A stretch of DNA of 64,000 nt from Pollutimonas sp035515055. Its GTDB lineage: Bacteria > Pseudomonadota > Gammaproteobacteria > Burkholderiales > Burkholderiaceae_B. Numbering within the stretch: position 1 is the stretch's first letter; each line of letters starts with the position of its first letter. Below are positions 1-9,132 of the stretch, in pieces. The DNA is taken from contig DATJBV010000077.1 in NCBI GenBank assembly GCA_035515055.1, positions 62,001 to 126,000 on the forward strand, read 5' to 3'. Under the pieces are notes generated by a model, which saw only the letters and a list, made by a program, of their open reading frames with translations, had not been told where the DNA came from and made no database searches. Position numbers and translations under genes: made by a program.

Positions 1-1975
1 CGGTCAGATCATCGCCACGGCAAAAGGCGACGCCCTGACCAATCTGGAATTCAAGCACCCCCTGTACGACGCGGACGCCGGCTACCAGCGCATGGCGCCT
101 ATTTACCTCGCCGACTACGTCACCCTGGACTCGGGTACCGGCGTCGTCCATTCGGCGCCTGCCTATGGTATTGAAGACTTTATCTCGTGCAAGGCCCATG
201 GCCTGACGGACGATGAAATCATCAATCCCGTCATGGGCGACGGACACTACGTAGACAGCTTGCCGCTATTTGGCGGCTTGATGATCTGGAAGGCCAATCC
301 CGCGATCGTCGAGGCCTTGCGGCAGGCCGGCAGCCTATTGCACACCGAATCCTACGCCCACAGCTACATGCATTGCTGGCGCCACAAGACGCCCGTCATT
401 TACCGGGCAACCAGCCAATGGTTCGCCGGCATGGATCGCCAGCCCACAACCGGCCGGACATTGCGCGAGGTGGCGCTGGAGGGCATAGACGCAACCGACT
501 TCTACCCGGCATGGGGGCGTGCGCGCCTGCACGCCATGATTGCGAATCGTCCGGACTGGACCTTGTCGCGGCAACGCCAATGGGGCGTGCCCATGGCCTT
601 CTTCGTGCATAAAGAGACCGGCGAGCTGCACCCGCGAACGGTGGAACTCATGGAACAGGTTGCGCTGCGTGTCGAACAAAGCGGCATCGAAGCCTGGCAG
701 TCGCTCGATCCGGCCGAACTCCTGGGCGATGACGCGGCATTCTACGAAAAGAATCGCGATACGCTCGACGTCTGGTTCGATTCGGGCACGACGCACGCCA
801 CTGTCTTGGGAGGCCAGGATCACAGTGTCAAGGGATCGCATGCCGACGACCTGACATGGCCCGCCGATCTTTACCTGGAGGGTTCCGACCAGCACCGCGG
901 ATGGTTCCATTCATCCTTGCTTACAGGCTGCATGCTTTACGGGCGTCCGCCATATAAAGCGCTGCTGACCCATGGCTTCGTCGTCGACGGCCAGGGCCGC
1001 AAGATGAGCAAGTCGGTGGGCAATGTCATTGCCCCGCAGAAAATCTCGGATTCGCTTGGCGCCGAAATTCTACGTCTTTGGACGGCGTCAACGGATTATT
1101 CCGGCGAGCTCTCCATTTCCGACGAGATCCTGAAACGCGTCGTGGAAGGCTACCGCCGCATCCGGAACACCTTGAAATTCTTGCTCGGCAACCTGCAGGA
1201 TTTCAACGCCACCTCCGACGCCGTCGCGTTCGAACATATGTATGAAATCGACCGCTATGCGCTGGCAATGACATCGGCCATGCAAGCCGAGGTGTTGGCA
1301 AGCTACAAGCGCTATGAGTTCCAGCCGGCTGTGTCACGCCTGCAGATTTTCTGCTCCGAAGATCTGGGCGCGTTCTACCTGGACATCTTGAAAGACCGGC
1401 TTTACACGGCAGGTAAAGCAAGCCTCGCACGCCGTTCGGCGCAGACGGCGGTTTATCACATCACACACGCGCTCCTTAAGCTGCTGGCGCCTGTGGTGTC
1501 GTTCACCGCTGAAGAAGCCTGGAAGGATTTGCATGGCGGCCAGGACGCGGCCAGTATCTTCACCGAGCTTTTCCACGCGCTGCCGGACCAGGTCGACGCG
1601 CAATTATTGCGGGACAAGTGGGACAGATTGCGGCAGATCCGCGCGCAGGCCATGCGCAACATCGAAGAGGTCCGGACAGCCGGCGATATCGGCTCTTCCC
1701 TTGCGGCCGAACTCGATGTGTATGCCAGCGGCGACGATTACACGCTGCTTTCCAGCCTGCGGGACGACTTGCGCTTCGTTTTCATTGTGTCGCGCGCGAG
1801 CCTGCATCCGACCGACAAGGAACTCGCCATCCAGGTCACGCCTTCCGCCCACCAAAAGTGCGACCGTTGCTGGCACCACCGCGAAGACGTAGGCGTCGAT
1901 CCAGAACATCCCCAGATTTGCGGCCGATGTGTCGACAATCTGTACGGACAAGGCGAGCTCCGCCAGCATGCCTGA
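1..1975 (+). CDS. ileS: Isoleucyl-tRNA synthetase (3' part, truncated by window edge)
   Basis: Class Ia synthetase that charges tRNA-Ile in the cytoplasm. The reading frame is open from base 2, so about the first 290 residues of a roughly 940-residue protein lie outside. Visible parts are the CP1 editing domain (GTGVVHSAPAYG near the left edge), the class I signature KMSKSVGN, the anticodon-binding helical domain, and a C-terminal zinc finger with two CxxC pairs (CDRCW and CGRC). All of these are typical of bacterial IleRS. The stop codon overlaps the start of lspA, an arrangement common in proteobacteria. The internal ATG at 92 is not the true start. Confidence 0.97.
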   Translation, partial: GQIIATAKGDALTNLEFKHPLYDADAGYQRMAPIYLADYVTLDSGTGVVHSAPAYGIEDFISCKAHGLTDDEIINPVMGDGHYVDSLPLFGGLMIWKANPAIVEALRQAGSLLHTESYAHSYMHCWRHKTPVIYRATSQWFAGMDRQPTTGRTLREVALEGIDATDFYPAWGRARLHAMIANRPDWTLSRQRQWGVPMAFFVHKETGELHPRTVELMEQVALRVEQSGIEAWQSLDPAELLGDDAAFYEKNRDTLDVWFDSGTTHATVLGGQDHSVKGSHADDLTWPADLYLEGSDQHRGWFHSSLLTGCMLYGRPPYKALLTHGFVVDGQGRKMSKSVGNVIAPQKISDSLGAEILRLWTASTDYSGELSISDEILKRVVEGYRRIRNTLKFLLGNLQDFNATSDAVAFEHMYEIDRYALAMTSAMQAEVLASYKRYEFQPAVSRLQIFCSEDLGAFYLDILKDRLYTAGKASLARRSAQTAVYHITHALLKLLAPVVSFTAEEAWKDLHGGQDAASIFTELFHALPDQVDAQLLRDKWDRLRQIRAQAMRNIEEVRTAGDIGSSLAAELDVYASGDDYTLLSSLRDDLRFVFIVSRASLHPTDKELAIQVTPSAHQKCDRCWHHREDVGVDPEHPQICGRCVDNLYGQGELRQHA

Positions 1976-2504
1976 TACGCGACTGAACCCGGACGCCAGT
2001 GCGCGCCGGCCATGGCGCATGCGGACATGGCTGCTCGGCGCCCTGCTGATCATCGTCGCCGACCAGATCACGAAGGTGTATTTCGACACCCAATTGACCT
2101 ATGGCGAACGTTGGCCGGTGCTGCCCTTTTTCGACTTTACGCTGTTGTACAACACCGGTGCCGCCTTCAGTTTCCTGGCCGACGGCCAGGGATGGCAGCG
2201 CTGGCTGTTCACCGCCATTGCGCTTGGAGCAACCGCGCTGATCATTAATCTTTTACGCCGCAGTCCCACGCAGACGCTGTTTTGCACATCGCTCATGTGC
2301 ATACTGGGCGGAGCCGTGGGGAACGTCATCGACCGTATACAGCACGGCCACGTCATCGACTTTCTGCTGTTTTACTGGAACACTTGGTACTTCCCGGCCT
2401 TCAATGTGGCGGATATCGCCATCAGCCTGGGCGCCGCGCTTCTGGTGCTCGACGAGGCATTGCGTTGGCGCAAAAGCAAACAGAAATCCCGGCAATCGGC
2501 CTGA
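1968..2504 (+). CDS. lspA: Prolipoprotein signal peptidase (signal peptidase II)
   Basis: Inner-membrane aspartyl protease that cleaves the signal peptide of diacylglyceryl-prolipoproteins. The 178-residue protein has four hydrophobic segments. The two conserved catalytic aspartate regions are visible: GNVIDRI with its following VIDF, and FNVADIAIS. The N-terminal VADQITK motif is also present. I chose the ATG at 1968, which overlaps the ileS stop (ATGCCTGA), over an upstream in-frame start at 1929 because it gives the usual family length and direct translational coupling to ileS. Confidence 0.96.
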   Translation: MPDTRLNPDASARRPWRMRTWLLGALLIIVADQITKVYFDTQLTYGERWPVLPFFDFTLLYNTGAAFSFLADGQGWQRWLFTAIALGATALIINLLRRSPTQTLFCTSLMCILGGAVGNVIDRIQHGHVIDFLLFYWNTWYFPAFNVADIAISLGAALLVLDEALRWRKSKQKSRQSA

Positions 2505-2534
2505 TTCCCTTTACTCCAGACGAAGGACGCCTTC

Positions 2535-3737
2535 ATGCCTGAACTCGCAAATAAACGGATCGTCCTGGGACTGACAGGCGGCATCGCGTGCTATAAGGTC
2601 GCAGAGTTCGTGCGCCGCGCACAGGACCAGGGTGCGGTCATCGACGTCGTCATGACCGAAGCGGCCACCCAGTTCATCACGCCCGTGACCATGCAGGCAT
2701 TGTCGGGCCGGCCCGTATTTCTAAGCGCCTGGGACAATCGCGTCCCGAACAATATGGCGCACATCAATCTCACCCGTGGCGCCGACGCCATCGTCATCGC
2801 ACCGGCCAGCACGGATTTCATGGCGCGCCTGGCCCACGGCTTGGCCGACGACTTGCTGTCCACCTTATGCGTCGCCAAGGGAGACTGCCCGCTGCTCGTG
2901 GCGCCGGCCATGAATCGCGAGATGTGGTTGCACCCAGCAACCCAGCGCAATGTGGCGCAGTTACTCGTGGATGGCGTTGTAATACTGGGACCTGGCCAAG
3001 GCGACCAGGCCTGTGGCGAAGTGGGAAGCGGGCGCATGCTCGAACCCGATGAACTTTTGTCGGAACTCATTTCGTTCTTTCAGCCGAAAGTCATGGCTGG
3101 CAAACGTATCCTGATAACGGCCGGCCCCACGTCCGAAGCCATAGACCCCGTGCGCGTGATCACCAACCGCTCTTCGGGAAAAATGGGCTATGCCATTGCG
3201 CGCGCGGCGCGCGAAGCCGGGGCCGATGTCCATTTAATATCGGGTCCCACGGCACTCCCCACTCCATATGGCGTCTCCCGCGTCGATGTGGAAAGCGCGA
3301 TCGACATGCATGCCGCTGTCATGGCCGACATGGAGTGGGCGGACGTCTTCATTGCCGTCGCCGCTGTTGCCGACTGGCACGTAACGAATGCCAGCGGCAA
3401 TAAAATCAAAAAAACGGCCGATGGCGACGCCCCGTTGCTCAAGTTTGCGCCCAACCCCGACATTCTTGCGGACGTGGCCAGATTGGCCAATGGACCCTGG
3501 TGCGTGGGGTTTGCGGCAGAGACGGAAAACCTCATCGAATTCGCCGAAGCCAAGCGCATGCGCAAGGGCGTGCCCATGCTGGTGGGCAACATGGCGCAGC
3601 AAGCCATGAACGCAGACACGACCCAATTGGTATTATTCGACAGCCACGGACACACATCCTTGCCGATGCTGCCCAAACTGGATGCCGCCCGCCAGCTCAT
3701 ACACGCTATTGCCAATCGGCTGCCCGCAACACCCTAA
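2535..3737 (+). CDS. coaBC: Bifunctional phosphopantothenoylcysteine decarboxylase / phosphopantothenate-cysteine ligase
   Basis: Two consecutive steps of coenzyme A synthesis. The N-terminal CoaC half (about residues 1-190) is an FMN-dependent decarboxylase, with GGIACYK near the start, the catalytic-His context MAHINLTRGADA, and PAMNREMW. The C-terminal CoaB half carries the ligase signature ITAGPTSEAIDPVR followed by NRSSGKMG. At 400 residues it is the normal fused length. AAGGA precedes the ATG. It lies 30 bp after lspA and 11 bp before dut, so the four plus-strand genes from ileS look co-transcribed. Confidence 0.97.
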   Translation: MPELANKRIVLGLTGGIACYKVAEFVRRAQDQGAVIDVVMTEAATQFITPVTMQALSGRPVFLSAWDNRVPNNMAHINLTRGADAIVIAPASTDFMARLAHGLADDLLSTLCVAKGDCPLLVAPAMNREMWLHPATQRNVAQLLVDGVVILGPGQGDQACGEVGSGRMLEPDELLSELISFFQPKVMAGKRILITAGPTSEAIDPVRVITNRSSGKMGYAIARAAREAGADVHLISGPTALPTPYGVSRVDVESAIDMHAAVMADMEWADVFIAVAAVADWHVTNASGNKIKKTADGDAPLLKFAPNPDILADVARLANGPWCVGFAAETENLIEFAEAKRMRKGVPMLVGNMAQQAMNADTTQLVLFDSHGHTSLPMLPKLDAARQLIHAIANRLPATP

Positions 3738-3748
3738 CTTGTTGAGTC

Positions 3749-4198
3749 ATGAGAAAAATTGCCCTGAAAGTGCTGGATCCCCGCATGAATGACTACCTTC
3801 CAGCCTACGCGACTGCCGGCTCGGCGGGATTGGACCTTCGGGCATGCATAGCCGGGCCCTTGACGCTGGCGCCGGGTTCCACCGAACTCGTCCCTACCGG
3901 CCTGTCCATTCATATTGGCGACCCGGCCTACGCCGCCATGATTCTTCCGCGCTCGGGGCTTGGGCATAAGCATGGCATTGTATTGGGTAACTTGGTTGGC
4001 CTGATCGACTCCGACTACCAGGGCCCACTGATGGTGTCCGCCTGGAACCGAGGCACTGAAGCGTTTGTGCTCGAACCTATGGAACGCCTTGCACAACTGG
4101 TCATTGTCCCCGTCCAGCAAGTCCAGTTCGATATCGTGAACGAGTTCGAGGACAGCGCCCGGGGCGCCGGCGGCTTCGGTAGCACCGGCCGGGCGTAG
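3749..4198 (+). CDS. dut: Deoxyuridine 5'-triphosphate nucleotidohydrolase (dUTPase)
   Basis: Trimeric dUTPase that hydrolyses dUTP to dUMP and PPi, limiting uracil incorporation and feeding thymidylate synthesis. At 149 residues it shows the five family motifs: AGLDLRA-like motif I, PRSGLGHKHG (motif II), LIDSDYQGPL with the catalytic aspartate (motif III), ERLAQLVIVP (motif IV), and the glycine-rich C-terminal arm GGFGSTGR (motif V). The coaBC-dut neighbourhood is conserved in many proteobacteria. It converges on livF with only 12 bp between stop codons and no visible terminator. Confidence 0.97.
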   Translation: MRKIALKVLDPRMNDYLPAYATAGSAGLDLRACIAGPLTLAPGSTELVPTGLSIHIGDPAYAAMILPRSGLGHKHGIVLGNLVGLIDSDYQGPLMVSAWNRGTEAFVLEPMERLAQLVIVPVQQVQFDIVNEFEDSARGAGGFGSTGRA

Positions 4199-4210
4199 GC
4201 GCGGACCGAC

Positions 4211-4945
4211 TTAAGCGGCCTCTTCCTCCCCCAGGTAGGCGGCCCGCACCTTGGGATCGTCCAGCAATTTAGCCGATGGCCCTTGCAGAATGATTTGGCC
4301 CGATTCCATTACGTAGCCGCGATTGCTGGTTTCGAGCGCCAGCTTGGCATTTTGCTCGATCAGCAAAATGGTGACGCCTTGCGCGGCAACCGTGCGAACG
4401 ACCTCGAAGATTTTTTCCACCATCAGCGGAGCAAGCCCCATCGATGGTTCATCGAGCAGCAGCAGCCGCGGCCGTGAGATCATGGCGCGGCCCATGGCCA
4501 ACATTTGCTGTTCGCCGCCCGACAGCGTGCCGGCCGATTGCCGGCGGCGCTCCGCCAAACGAGGAAACAAATCGAAGACATGTGCCGTGTCCTGTTGGAT
4601 GGCCGCCGCATCACGGCGGCTGTAGCCGCCCATGGCAAGGTTCTCTTCGATGGTCAGCTGGCCGAAAATGCCGCGCCCTTCGGGCACCATGACCAGGCCG
4701 CTGCGCACCAGCATATAGGACGGCGTACCCACGACAGACTTCCCGTCGTACAGGATCTCGCCCGAGGCAACGGGCGCCAGGCCGCAGATAGCGCGCAGCG
4801 TTGTGCTTTTTCCGGCACCGTTGGCCCCGATCAAGCTGACGAGTTCGCCATGCCCCACGACCAGATCGATCCCCCTGACGGCACGAATACCGCCGTAAGA
4901 GACGTCCAGCTGGCAGATTTCAAGGAGATTGTCTGACTGGTTCAT
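4211..4945 (-). CDS. livF: Branched-chain amino acid ABC transporter, ATP-binding protein LivF
   Basis: One of two cytoplasmic ATPase subunits of a HAAT-family importer. The 244-residue protein has Walker A (GANGAGKS), the ABC signature LSGGEQQM, Walker B (LLLLDEPSMGL) and the LIEQNA switch typical of LivF. Its ATG overlaps the livG stop by four bases (ATGA), so translation is coupled. It is the last gene of livKHMGF. Which substrate the system carries (Leu/Ile/Val, or a broader set) cannot be read from this subunit. Confidence 0.95.
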   Translation of the reverse strand: MNQSDNLLEICQLDVSYGGIRAVRGIDLVVGHGELVSLIGANGAGKSTTLRAICGLAPVASGEILYDGKSVVGTPSYMLVRSGLVMVPEGRGIFGQLTIEENLAMGGYSRRDAAAIQQDTAHVFDLFPRLAERRRQSAGTLSGGEQQMLAMGRAMISRPRLLLLDEPSMGLAPLMVEKIFEVVRTVAAQGVTILLIEQNAKLALETSNRGYVMESGQIILQGPSAKLLDDPKVRAAYLGEEEAA

Positions 4946-5772
4946 GTAGCATCCTTGGTGTGGGTCGCCGCACCGGCGCCCAAATAGGCTTCAATCACTT
5001 TAGGATTGCGCTGCACGTCGGCCGGCTTGCCTTCGGCCAGCACCTTGCCATATTCGAGCACCAGGACGCGGTTGCACAAGCCCATGACCAGCTTCATGTC
5101 GTGCTCGATAAGCAGTACGGTCACCCCGTCGTTGCGTATTTTCTCGATCAGGCGGCGCAGTACCAGTGTCTCCGAAGCGTTCATGCCAGCCGCCGGCTCG
5201 TCCAGCGCCAAGAGCTTCGGTTCGGTTGCCAGGGCGCGCGCGATCTCCAGGCGGCGCTGGTCGCCATAGGGCAAGGACTGCGCGACGTCATTGGCGCGAT
5301 GGCCAATGCCGACGTAATCCAGCAGTTGCATCGCGCGGGCTTCTATTGCGGATTCTTCGTCGCGCGTGCGCTTATTGCGCGAAATGGCACCCCAGACCCC
5401 TGCCCGCGTACGTATATGACAGCCGATCATGACGTTCTCGATGGCGCTGAGGCTGCCGAACAAACGTATGTTCTGGAAGGTGCGCGCCAAGCCGGCGATG
5501 GCGATTTCGTGCGGCTTGAGGCGGGTAAGCTGGTGCCCCATGAAGTTGCACGTGCCCGCATCGGGAACGTACAGGCTGGTGAGCACATTGAACAACGTCG
5601 TCTTGCCCGCGCCGTTGGGTCCGATCAGGCCATAGATGTCTCCTTTGCAAATGGAGAAACTGACGTCGGACAAGGCTTGCAGGCCGCCGAACCGTTTACT
5701 GAGTTTATTGGCGACAAGCAGCAGTTCCGGCATGGATCGCGCGTCGCTATTAACAGCAGCTGCTTTCATCAT
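4942..5772 (-). CDS. livG: Branched-chain amino acid ABC transporter, ATP-binding protein LivG
   Basis: Second ATPase of the Liv importer, 276 residues. It has Walker A (GPNGAGKTT), the LARTFQNIRLF segment diagnostic for LivG, the signature region LPYGDQRRLEIARAL and Walker B (LLALDEPAAGMN). The frame stays open further upstream to 5826. I chose the ATG at 5772 because it sits in an ATGATGA overlap with the livM stop, matching the coupling used at the other liv junctions, and the longer version would start with an uncharacteristic arginine-rich tail. Confidence 0.94.
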   Translation of the reverse strand: MMKAAAVNSDARSMPELLLVANKLSKRFGGLQALSDVSFSICKGDIYGLIGPNGAGKTTLFNVLTSLYVPDAGTCNFMGHQLTRLKPHEIAIAGLARTFQNIRLFGSLSAIENVMIGCHIRTRAGVWGAISRNKRTRDEESAIEARAMQLLDYVGIGHRANDVAQSLPYGDQRRLEIARALATEPKLLALDEPAAGMNASETLVLRRLIEKIRNDGVTVLLIEHDMKLVMGLCNRVLVLEYGKVLAEGKPADVQRNPKVIEAYLGAGAATHTKDAT

Positions 5773-6857
5773 GCGTTCCCCTGTTTCGCGCCCGTGAGTT
5801 CGCGGCGACGGACGGCGGACGGCCATAGACCGGCTGGACGGAAAATCATGACCAGCACCAGCGCGAAGCCGAACAACAACATGCGTATTCCTTCGGGGTC
5901 GAGCAGCACTTCACCGAAGACTGTTTCCTGCAAAGGCACGACAATGGCACGCAGGAACTCTGGAAAGACCGACAGGAGGATGGCACCCAATATGACGCCG
6001 GGAATGTGCCCCATGCCGCCCAGCACTACCATGCACAAGACCATGATGGATTCGGTCAGGCTGAAGCTTTCAGGGCTGACAAACCCTTGCATGGACGCGA
6101 ACATTGCCCCCGCCACGCCACCGAAGCTGGCGCCCATGGAGAAGGCCAATAGCTTGATGTTGCGCGTGTTGATGCCCATTGCCTTGGCGGCGACTTCGTC
6201 CTCGCGCACGGCTTCCCATGCTCGCCCTATGCGCGAATTCTGCAGTCTTACGCACATGATGACGATGACGATAGTAAAAAGGAGCAGTAGGTAATAATAC
6301 TTTTCGGGACCGGTAACCCGGAATCCGAACATTTCCTGAGAGCGGCCAAACGCAAATTCGCCGACCGAAAAAGTATCTACACGGTTTATACCTTGCGGGC
6401 CGTTCGTTATATTGACCGGGGCGTCAAGATTATTCAGGAAAATACGCACGATTTCGCCAAAGCCCAAGGTCACGATGGCAAGGTAATCGCCACGCAACTT
6501 GAGCGTTGGCGCCCCCAGCATGGCGCCAAAAAAAGCCGCCAGCAGGACACCGGCGGGCAGCACCATCCAGAACGGTAAATGCAAGCCGAAATGCGGCGAC
6601 GCCAGCAACGCCCATACATAGGCGCCGACGGCATAGAAGGCGATATAGCCCAGATCCAGCAGGCCGGCAAAGCCGACCACGATGTTCAGCCCGAGCGCCA
6701 GCATGACGTACAGCAGCGCAAAGTTCAGGGTACGCACCCAGCTTTGCCCCGCCATGCCGATCACGAAGGGCAGTATGGCCAGCACCAGGCCGAACAAGGC
6801 GATGCCGAACCAGACTTTGAGCGACACCGTTTTTCGCGACGTCAACAGTTCGTTCAT
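5769..6857 (-). CDS. livM: Branched-chain amino acid ABC transporter, permease LivM
   Basis: Inner-membrane permease of the Liv importer, 362 residues, with multiple hydrophobic segments. It shows the LivM landmarks ALGLNIVVGFAGLLDLGYIAFYAVGAY near the N-terminus and the EAA-like cytoplasmic loop GRAWEAVREDEVAAKAMGIN contacting the ATPases. The start is in a four-base ATGA overlap with the livH stop. LivM pairs with LivH to form the heterodimeric channel. Confidence 0.95.
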   Translation of the reverse strand: MNELLTSRKTVSLKVWFGIALFGLVLAILPFVIGMAGQSWVRTLNFALLYVMLALGLNIVVGFAGLLDLGYIAFYAVGAYVWALLASPHFGLHLPFWMVLPAGVLLAAFFGAMLGAPTLKLRGDYLAIVTLGFGEIVRIFLNNLDAPVNITNGPQGINRVDTFSVGEFAFGRSQEMFGFRVTGPEKYYYLLLLFTIVIVIMCVRLQNSRIGRAWEAVREDEVAAKAMGINTRNIKLLAFSMGASFGGVAGAMFASMQGFVSPESFSLTESIMVLCMVVLGGMGHIPGVILGAILLSVFPEFLRAIVVPLQETVFGEVLLDPEGIRMLLFGFALVLVMIFRPAGLWPSAVRRRELTGAKQGNA

Positions 6858-7786
6858 GCGCGGTCTCCGACTCGTTCGCCCAGCAGGCCCGACGGTCTGA
6901 AGACCAGAACCAGAATAAGTACGATGAATGAGAAAACGTCTTGGTAATTACTGCCGAAGACGCCGTTGGTGAGGTCGCCGATATAGCCGGCACCCAGGGA
7001 TTCGATAATTCCCAGCAGCAAACCGCCCAGCATGGCCCCGCCCAGGTTGCCGATGCCGCCCAGCACGGCGGCGGTAAACGCCTTGAGTCCCAACATGAAA
7101 CCCATGGTGTATTGGGCCACGCCGTAATACGTGGTGACCATGACGCCAGCCACGGCGGCCAACGCCGATCCGATAAGAAAAGCGGCTGAAATGACAGTGT
7201 TGATGTTTACGCCCATCAGGCCGGCGACTTCGCGATTCTGCGCCGTGGCGCGCATGGCGGTACCGAGCCGCGTACGGTGCACAACCAGCAGCAACCCCGC
7301 CATGATGGCCGTGGCAATCACGATGATGAGCACCTGCAGCAGACTGATGCGCGCTCCGCCGAACTGAAAAATGACGGGTTCGATTACGTGGGGAAAACTT
7401 AAGTAGTTGCGGCCCCAGACCATCATGGCGACGTTCTGGATGATGATGGACACCCCAATGGCGGTAATGAGCGCGGCCAGGCGCGGCGCGCGGCGCAGGG
7501 GGCGGTAGGCATAGCGTTCAGCCAGCCAGCCCAGCGCCATGCAGACGGGTACCGACACGAGCAGTGCGCCCGTAATGGCAAACCACGCGGACGTGCTGCC
7601 GGGATCTCCGCCAATAAGCGTGACTACCATGGTGGTTGCCACCATGGCGCCTATCATGACGACATCGCCATGAGCGAAATTGATGAGACCAATGATTCCG
7701 TAAACCATGGTGTAGCCAAGGGCGACCAGGGCGTATACGCTGCCCACAGTGACGCCGTTGATCAGTTGCTGTAAAAGGATTTCCAT
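6854..7786 (-). CDS. livH: Branched-chain amino acid ABC transporter, permease LivH
   Basis: Second permease of the Liv importer, 310 residues. The N-terminus LLQQLINGVTVGSVYALVAL, the GLINFAHGDVVMIGA motif and the loop GTAMRATAQNREVAGLMGIN-type segment (here GVN) are classic LivH features. It lies 58 bp downstream of the livK stop. That spacer holds a strong GC-rich stem-loop (7805-7826) which could set the ratio of binding protein to permease. Confidence 0.95.
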   Translation of the reverse strand: MEILLQQLINGVTVGSVYALVALGYTMVYGIIGLINFAHGDVVMIGAMVATTMVVTLIGGDPGSTSAWFAITGALLVSVPVCMALGWLAERYAYRPLRRAPRLAALITAIGVSIIIQNVAMMVWGRNYLSFPHVIEPVIFQFGGARISLLQVLIIVIATAIMAGLLLVVHRTRLGTAMRATAQNREVAGLMGVNINTVISAAFLIGSALAAVAGVMVTTYYGVAQYTMGFMLGLKAFTAAVLGGIGNLGGAMLGGLLLGIIESLGAGYIGDLTNGVFGSNYQDVFSFIVLILVLVFRPSGLLGERVGDRA

Positions 7787-7804
7787 GCGTCACGACTCAT
7801 GAGA

Positions 7805-7826
7805 GGGGACCGGCAGGGCCGGCCCC
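7805..7826 (-). other. Intergenic stem-loop between livK and livH
   Basis: GGGGACCGGC pairs with GCCGGCCCC around a three-base loop, with one unpaired position. There is no T-run on either strand, so it is not a classical terminator. Its position just after the periplasmic binding-protein gene and before the permease gene suggests a role in mRNA stability or partial termination that raises LivK over LivHMGF. That role is an inference. Confidence 0.5.
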
Positions 7827-7844
7827 GAGAACAACAACGAAGGC

Positions 7845-9002
7845 TTAATTTGCCTGGCTGACCATGGTTTTCACCATTTCCCACTTGCCGTTCTTGACTT
7901 CGTAAATGGTGACCGAAATTTCTTTCAAGTCGCCTTTGGCGTCATAGGCGATATGTTCGCTGGTGGCGCCGGCGCGTTGCAGGGTGGCAAGCTTCGGCAG
8001 GTAAGCCGAGGGCTTGGCCGAGCCCGCTTCTTTCATGGCGGTGATCATGTTCCAGGCTCCGTCGTAGGCATACGGTGCATAAACACCGGGATCAACCTTG
8101 AAGCGGGCTTTGTAGTCTTCCTGAAATTTCGTACCCGCGGCCATTTTTGTCAGTGGCACACCGGCCAAAGAAGCATAGGTGCCGTTGGCTGCATCGCCAG
8201 CCAGTTTCAGGAAGGTGTCGCTGCGTGTCATCTCGCCGGAAACCAGGGGCGCCTTGATGCCCAGGGTTGCCATTTGGCGGCGCATCGGGCCGGACTGGGC
8301 ATCGAGCCCGCCGAAGAAGATCGCGGCGGGTTCCTTACCCTTGATGTTGGTCAGGATGGAGGTAAAGTCGTTCGCTTTATCGGTGGTGTATTCGCGCATG
8401 ATGACTTTTCCGCCGGCGGCCTCGACAGCCTTGGCGACCTGGTCGGCCAGGCCCTGTCCATACGCAGTCCGGTCGTCGATGAGGGCAACCGTTTTCGCGC
8501 CAAGGTCTTTGACGATGAACTGGCCGGCCGCGGCGCCCTGCTGGGTGTCGCTAGTCATCATGCGGAATGTGGTCTTGTAGCCCTGGTCCGTGTATTCGGG
8601 CGACGTAGCCATTGCAATCTGCGGCAGGCCCGCATCGTTATACACGCTGGATGCGGGTATGGTTGTGCCTGAATTGAAATGCCCAAGCATGCCTTGCACG
8701 CCTTCGTCGGCGATTTGCTGCGCCACTTGCACCGCCGTCCGGGGGTCGGCCTGGTCGTCACGCGACACCAGCTGGAATTTTGCCGTCTTGCCATCGAGCT
8801 GAATGTTTTGCTTGTTGGCTTCTTCCAGGGCCAGCGTCAGGCCGTTCTTCATGTCTTCGCCATAGTGCGACTGAGGACCGGTCAATGGAGCGGCGAAGCC
8901 CAGCTTGACAACGGTGTCCGCTGCCTGCGCCGGGCCGAACGCAAAGCCGGCCATCACGGCGGCGCTGGCGGCCAGAAGTTTGAATCCTTTGATAGACTGC
9001 AT
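7845..9002 (-). CDS. livK: Branched-chain amino acid ABC transporter, periplasmic substrate-binding protein
   Basis: Type I periplasmic binding protein, 385 residues, with a Sec signal peptide (MQSIKGFKLLAASAAVMAGF, then AFGPAQA before the mature TVVKLGFAAPLTG). GHFNSGTTIPAS and the DDRTAYGQGLAD region are typical of Leu/Ile/Val-binding proteins. The frame runs 37 codons further upstream, but the ATG at 9002 is preceded by GGAGATCAAT and begins a proper signal sequence, so it is the start. It leads the livKHMGF operon. A GGTTGTAC motif shared with the putA promoter lies about 70 bp upstream. Confidence 0.94.
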   Translation of the reverse strand: MQSIKGFKLLAASAAVMAGFAFGPAQAADTVVKLGFAAPLTGPQSHYGEDMKNGLTLALEEANKQNIQLDGKTAKFQLVSRDDQADPRTAVQVAQQIADEGVQGMLGHFNSGTTIPASSVYNDAGLPQIAMATSPEYTDQGYKTTFRMMTSDTQQGAAAGQFIVKDLGAKTVALIDDRTAYGQGLADQVAKAVEAAGGKVIMREYTTDKANDFTSILTNIKGKEPAAIFFGGLDAQSGPMRRQMATLGIKAPLVSGEMTRSDTFLKLAGDAANGTYASLAGVPLTKMAAGTKFQEDYKARFKVDPGVYAPYAYDGAWNMITAMKEAGSAKPSAYLPKLATLQRAGATSEHIAYDAKGDLKEISVTIYEVKNGKWEMVKTMVSQAN

Positions 9003-9069
9003 ATTGATCTCCGATATAGTAGATGTATGGCATGATCCGCGTACGAGTAGCACCCGAATTAAACCAAAA

Positions 9070-9077
9070 GTACAACC
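9070..9077 (-). promoter_or_regulatory. GGTTGTAC motif upstream of livK (possible PutA-type operator)
   Basis: On the minus strand this reads GGTTGTAC, followed by TTTT. The same octamer occurs twice around the putA promoter (13029-13037 and 13083-13091). PutA of enteric bacteria binds GTTGCA-type boxes through a ribbon-helix-helix domain, and this motif contains GTTGTA. Binding here is an inference. Confidence 0.35.
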
Positions 9078-9132
9078 TGTTTTTAATTGGCTGTAACCCT
9101 TACAAAACTTCACACACAGCCAGTCCTTGCGG

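Noticed and set aside
4960..6294. 444-codon open frame on the plus strand
   Set aside because: It lies wholly antisense to livG and livM, which have clear family motifs; its translation has no recognisable domain and low-complexity composition.
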